From: Himantopus leucocephalus
Lineage: Eukaryota; Chordata; Aves; Charadriiformes; Recurvirostridae
Assembly (NCBI GenBank): GCA_003993805.1
Contig: RSEF01000003.1
Coordinates: 45,576,693-45,640,692, forward strand
Direction: 5' to 3'
DNA: 64,000 nucleotides
Shown: positions 61,084 through 64,000 of the stretch, piece by piece
Numbering within the stretch: position 1 is the first letter of the stretch
Layout: each line of letters begins with the position of its first letter
Made by a program: the position numbers and the translations under genes
The notes under the pieces: model-generated
What the model was told of the DNA's origin: nothing
Seen by the model: only the letters and a program-made list of their open reading frames with translations
Database searches by the model: none

Positions 61084-62266
61084 TGTATCAGGAGTGGGGC
61101 ATCCATGCTGAGGAGGTAGGGCCTCTGGATATGGTGCTATGATACAACTTGCATTCTTTCATGTGCCATTAAGAGTCATGTGCCGTAATCAGGCCTGCCG
61201 GACACTGGTATGCCTTTGACCTAACAGTGAGGTGGCAAAATAAAATAGCCCTTTCAGTCACTTTTTATTGACATCAGCTGATTTCAAAAAGGGGGTTGGA
61301 CAGGTCTCATAAGAAAAGTCTTCTCAGTCCAAATAAAGATGGCAGTCTTTGCATACTCTCTGCCTTTCCACTCTTAAACAAGGAAAACATACTAGGTTGC
61401 CAGAGGGGCAAGTTAGGGGATTTATCATTTTATGGGTTCCTCTCTGAAAAGTCACTTTTTAAATTAGGAAATCCGAAGAAAACTAAGCCTCTGCAGGACA
61501 ATGAGAAACTTAGCTTTTGCTAGGGAGGAATTAAGGGAAGTTGGCTACAATTTACCTCATCAAAGTAGTGTCGTGCTGAAATTGTTAGGTACCAGAGAGC
61601 TTATTATCCCCATAACCTCTGAAGTAAATGTTCCTGAAGCATCTCACCACCCTGATGTGGGGATGTCTAGGTGCTTTCTGGAGTTGGCGGGCTGGCAGGA
61701 AGCATCAAAACATGCAAATTTTAGCTTTCAGACAAAAATAAAGGAAGGAAGGGACTTTTGTTGGTTCTTTTTGTTTTCCAGTGACCCTCGTTTTAACGCA
61801 GTCTGGCTCACTTTGCCAAGATGAACATGATGTGTTGGCTCTGCTACTGACCATGGTGTTGGCTGAGTGTCAGGGAGTTTGCAGGACGTTTGCAGGAAGA
61901 AAAGTACCCGTCATGAGGCAGCTGGGCAGATCTCAGACACTTAAGAGCTGAGTCAGGAGTGGGTTCCACAAGGAGATATTTTTGCATGCACCAATTAACC
62001 AAAAGCATCCCAGGTAAAAAAGAACCCTTTTATGATAACGCGGGAGGGGCAAAATCTTTTCCATGTTGAACTTAAAAGCAAAGTACACAGTAATCAGCAA
62101 AGCTAAAATTTCACCCCTTATCTTTCTGTTGGCTTTTGGAAGACTCTGGGTGTTTTTTAAGGACTTTTATTTTTTTAGTCTTCCTTTGTTTTTCCTGTAT
62201 TATCATCCTGAATTATCATCCAACGTTACTGAAAAAAGAGGAGTCTGAGGCAGTGAACTGTTTCCT
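61084..62266. other. Unique non-coding sequence
   Basis: Nothing recognised. A 107-codon frame (61501-61824) shows no domain. Confidence 0.5.
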
Positions 62267-62285
62267 GGGTGGGTGGGTGTGCGGG
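62267..62285 (+). other. G-quadruplex-type motif
   Basis: Four G3 tracts with loops of 1, 1 and 5 bases (GGGTGGGTGGGTGTGCGGG). This fits the standard four-tract rule, and short single-base loops favour a stable parallel fold. It sits at the edge of a GC-rich stretch (62.27-62.80 kb). Confidence 0.6.
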
Positions 62286-63913
62286 AGGTGGTTCCCTCTG
62301 GCCTGACGAGCTCTGTCCCCTGGCACTTGTGGTCCCTGGGGGCAGGTCGCCTCCCTCTCCATCAGCAGCAGTAGTGGCCCTGTGGTGGGGGCTCGGAAGT
62401 CGGACTGTCACAAAGGAGAGGAAGAAAAAGAGGCTCCCTGGGCTGACAACCCAGCCTATAGGTTTTTCTCTGTCTCCGCAAGAGACTACGGGTTTTGCCT
62501 TTGGTTTAGCCCTGCGGTGCCTGGGCTCAGCCCAGGTGACAATGGACAGGGGGCTGCAGTGAGACCATGTGAGCTGGAGGCCACAGCAAGCCTTGCAGGT
62601 AGAGGGCTGGAGCAGCGAGAAGGCTGGTGGTCTCCTCTGCCGTTGGAGCCAGGAGAGGGGCCTAGAGCCAGGGCTGCCCTGGGAGGGAAGGGCTGCAGCA
62701 TCCAAGCTGCCCTGCAGGGGCTGGGCATTGGCACCAGCTTCCTTGGGAGCACACGGTCCTCTGCAAACCTTGGAGCTCTTTCCTCTCCTCTGCTCTGAGG
62801 TGGCTTTGAATCCAGGATTTAATTTGGACTTTTTTTTGGACAGATTACAGAGAATGGGGGGTTGTTGTTGCACCTTCCCCTGCTATTTATTTTTTCACTG
62901 TGCGTACTTTCCACCATTGCCCAGAACAAATTCAGGAATTATCTGCAGAAAACTGCAAATCAGGTGAAGCCATTTGTTTATAGTTCAAAGCGAGGCATTA
63001 AAAACAATGGGCCGAGTAAAGCATGAAAGTAGATCAATCCCAACCCCATTTTAACTTCCTCTCCTTCAAGATCACTTTGAACCTACAGTAATTATGATTC
63101 TTTCTGCTAGCTGAAATCACCCTTGCCCTCATTAGAGCTGTGCAGAGTGACCATTTTCCATTTCATGAGTTGCCACGTGTAAAAGCTGCTGTGTTTGCAA
63201 GTATTCAGGCATACCTGGCTGCACTACACAAGTCATAAGTGATAACAGTCATAATTAATATCCATTATACACCTTCCGTGTACACTGACATCACTGATAA
63301 CATCAAGTGCAATTTATGTGGTGCTATGAACAGCAAGCTTTGGTCTCTTCTGAGGCGTCCTAGACATGGGCTCATTGGTCCTGCGGGGAAAGACGTCCAT
63401 TTTAGGCACTTGCCCCAAAGAGTTTGAGGTGACACAAATGACCTGAGGCCATATTAAAAGTATAGCATTTCTGTGGGCTTAGGGTACAAAAAAAAAAGGG
63501 AGTGGGTTCTCCACCAACCAAGATTTTTTAGGCAGTTTTAGACTTTAGTGGTCTTTTTTAAATTAAATGTTATATTCTTGGGCCACACTTATTGCTCCAA
63601 CCTGTTTCCCTGGAAGCTATGATCCTGTTTGCAGCTGTCAGTCCCTTTTCACATATTAAGAAGATACTATTTTTCTACAGTGATATTTTGAAAAGAAAGA
63701 AAAAAATCTACCCAGATGCATTTGCATTAATACAACCTTTTTCAGGGCATGATCTCAAAAGTCTGCTGGTGACCTCTGTCAGGAAAGTGGATCTTATCTC
63801 TTTCTCCTGCCTTTAAAACAGAGGTCTTTGGAGACCTCTAAATGTTATAGCTGATGATAAGGCAAGAGTTTGCCTTTGCAGCAGAGAAAAAGAAAGAAGC
63901 CGTATTCTTTAAA
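62286..63913. other. GC-rich stretch, then AT-rich unique sequence
   Basis: 62.29-62.80 kb is GC-rich. A 215-codon minus frame (62226-62873) overlaps plus frames of 97-138 codons and has no recognised domain. 63.05-63.31 kb is AT-rich with an E-box CACGTG (63174-63179) and looks like conserved non-coding sequence. Confidence 0.45.
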
Positions 63914-63983
63914 TATCTTAATTGCCTCTCCTGATATCAGCGGTGTTACATCAGGGGTAATTTGGCCTCTTAATTACCTTGGA
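63914..63983. promoter_or_regulatory. Nested palindromes with homeodomain-type cores
   Basis: CTGATATCAG (63931-63940) is a perfect 10-bp palindrome. GGTAATT (63956-63962) and AATTACC (63972-63978) form a perfect 7-bp inverted repeat with a 9-bp spacer. CTTAATTG precedes both, at about 63918. The density of TAAT cores and dyads suggests a developmental enhancer fragment. This is inference from motif content. Confidence 0.35.
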
Positions 63984-64000
63984 AAGAGTCCGAGCATCGC

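Noticed and set aside
61287..61305. CR1-like GGGGTTGGAC string
   Set aside because: Only about a dozen bases match and no adjacent CR1 blocks follow.
62226..62873. 215-codon minus-strand open frame, the longest in the window
   Set aside because: Lies in GC-rich DNA with long overlapping frames on the plus strand. No domain, signal peptide or splice evidence.

Overview
This window looks like nuclear DNA from a bird: non-coding, with few repeats. The main evidence is the family of CR1 retrotransposon 3' ends. Five copies share the avian CR1 terminus (near 4452, 10715, 36730, 41043 and 60940), and two carry degraded ORF2 coding sequence typical of avian CR1. Older amniote repeats (an L3/CR1-like element and MIR-like fragments) are also present, and recognisable repeats cover only about 5 percent of the window. 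I found no protein-coding exon, rRNA, tRNA, CRISPR array or prokaryotic feature that I could support. Reading frames are short, overlap on both strands, and show no recognisable domain outside the retrotransposons. The window is best read as intergenic or long-intron sequence.

Layout. 1-10.7 kb: unique sequence with a possible tRNA-derived SINE (3.3 kb), a CR1 tail (4.45 kb) and a MIR-like scrap (9.5 kb). 10.7-11.1 kb: an antisense CR1 with its ORF2 C-terminus. 11.1-18.3 kb: unique sequence with a perfect everted repeat of nuclear-receptor half-sites (13.75 kb) and a weak L2-like coding scrap (16.6 kb). 18.3-19.5 kb: the best old element, a decayed L3/CR1-type LINE in plus orientation with readable reverse-transcriptase blocks. 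19.5-30 kb: GC-richer unique sequence with a short CpG-rich segment holding a perfect CArG box (22.4 kb). 30.2 kb: an ancient palindromic repeat. 30.6-30.9 kb: an assembly duplication. 36.7-37.9 kb: a CR1 interrupted by a 100-N gap. 38.7-38.8 kb: a TGGCA-rich, GC-rich cluster. 39.4 kb: a MIR-like fragment. 43.6-44.8 kb: AT-rich unique sequence beginning with a TATC microsatellite. 47.7 kb, 55.7 kb and 63.9 kb: homeodomain-type motif clusters. 58.6-58.9 kb: a second assembly duplication. 60.94-61.08 kb: a CR1 tail running into another 100-N gap. 62.27 kb: a G-quadruplex-type motif.

Assembly. There are two gaps of exactly 100 N and six isolated single Ns. Three of the single Ns separate near-identical flanking copies and three sit at homopolymer runs. 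This pattern suggests a draft assembly in which overlapping contig ends were joined without being merged. The apparent duplications should not be read as biology.

I saw no coordinated gene system. The points most worth follow-up are possible regulatory elements (13.75, 22.4, 38.8, 40.4, 47.7, 55.7 and 63.9 kb), the old LINE, and the assembly artefacts.
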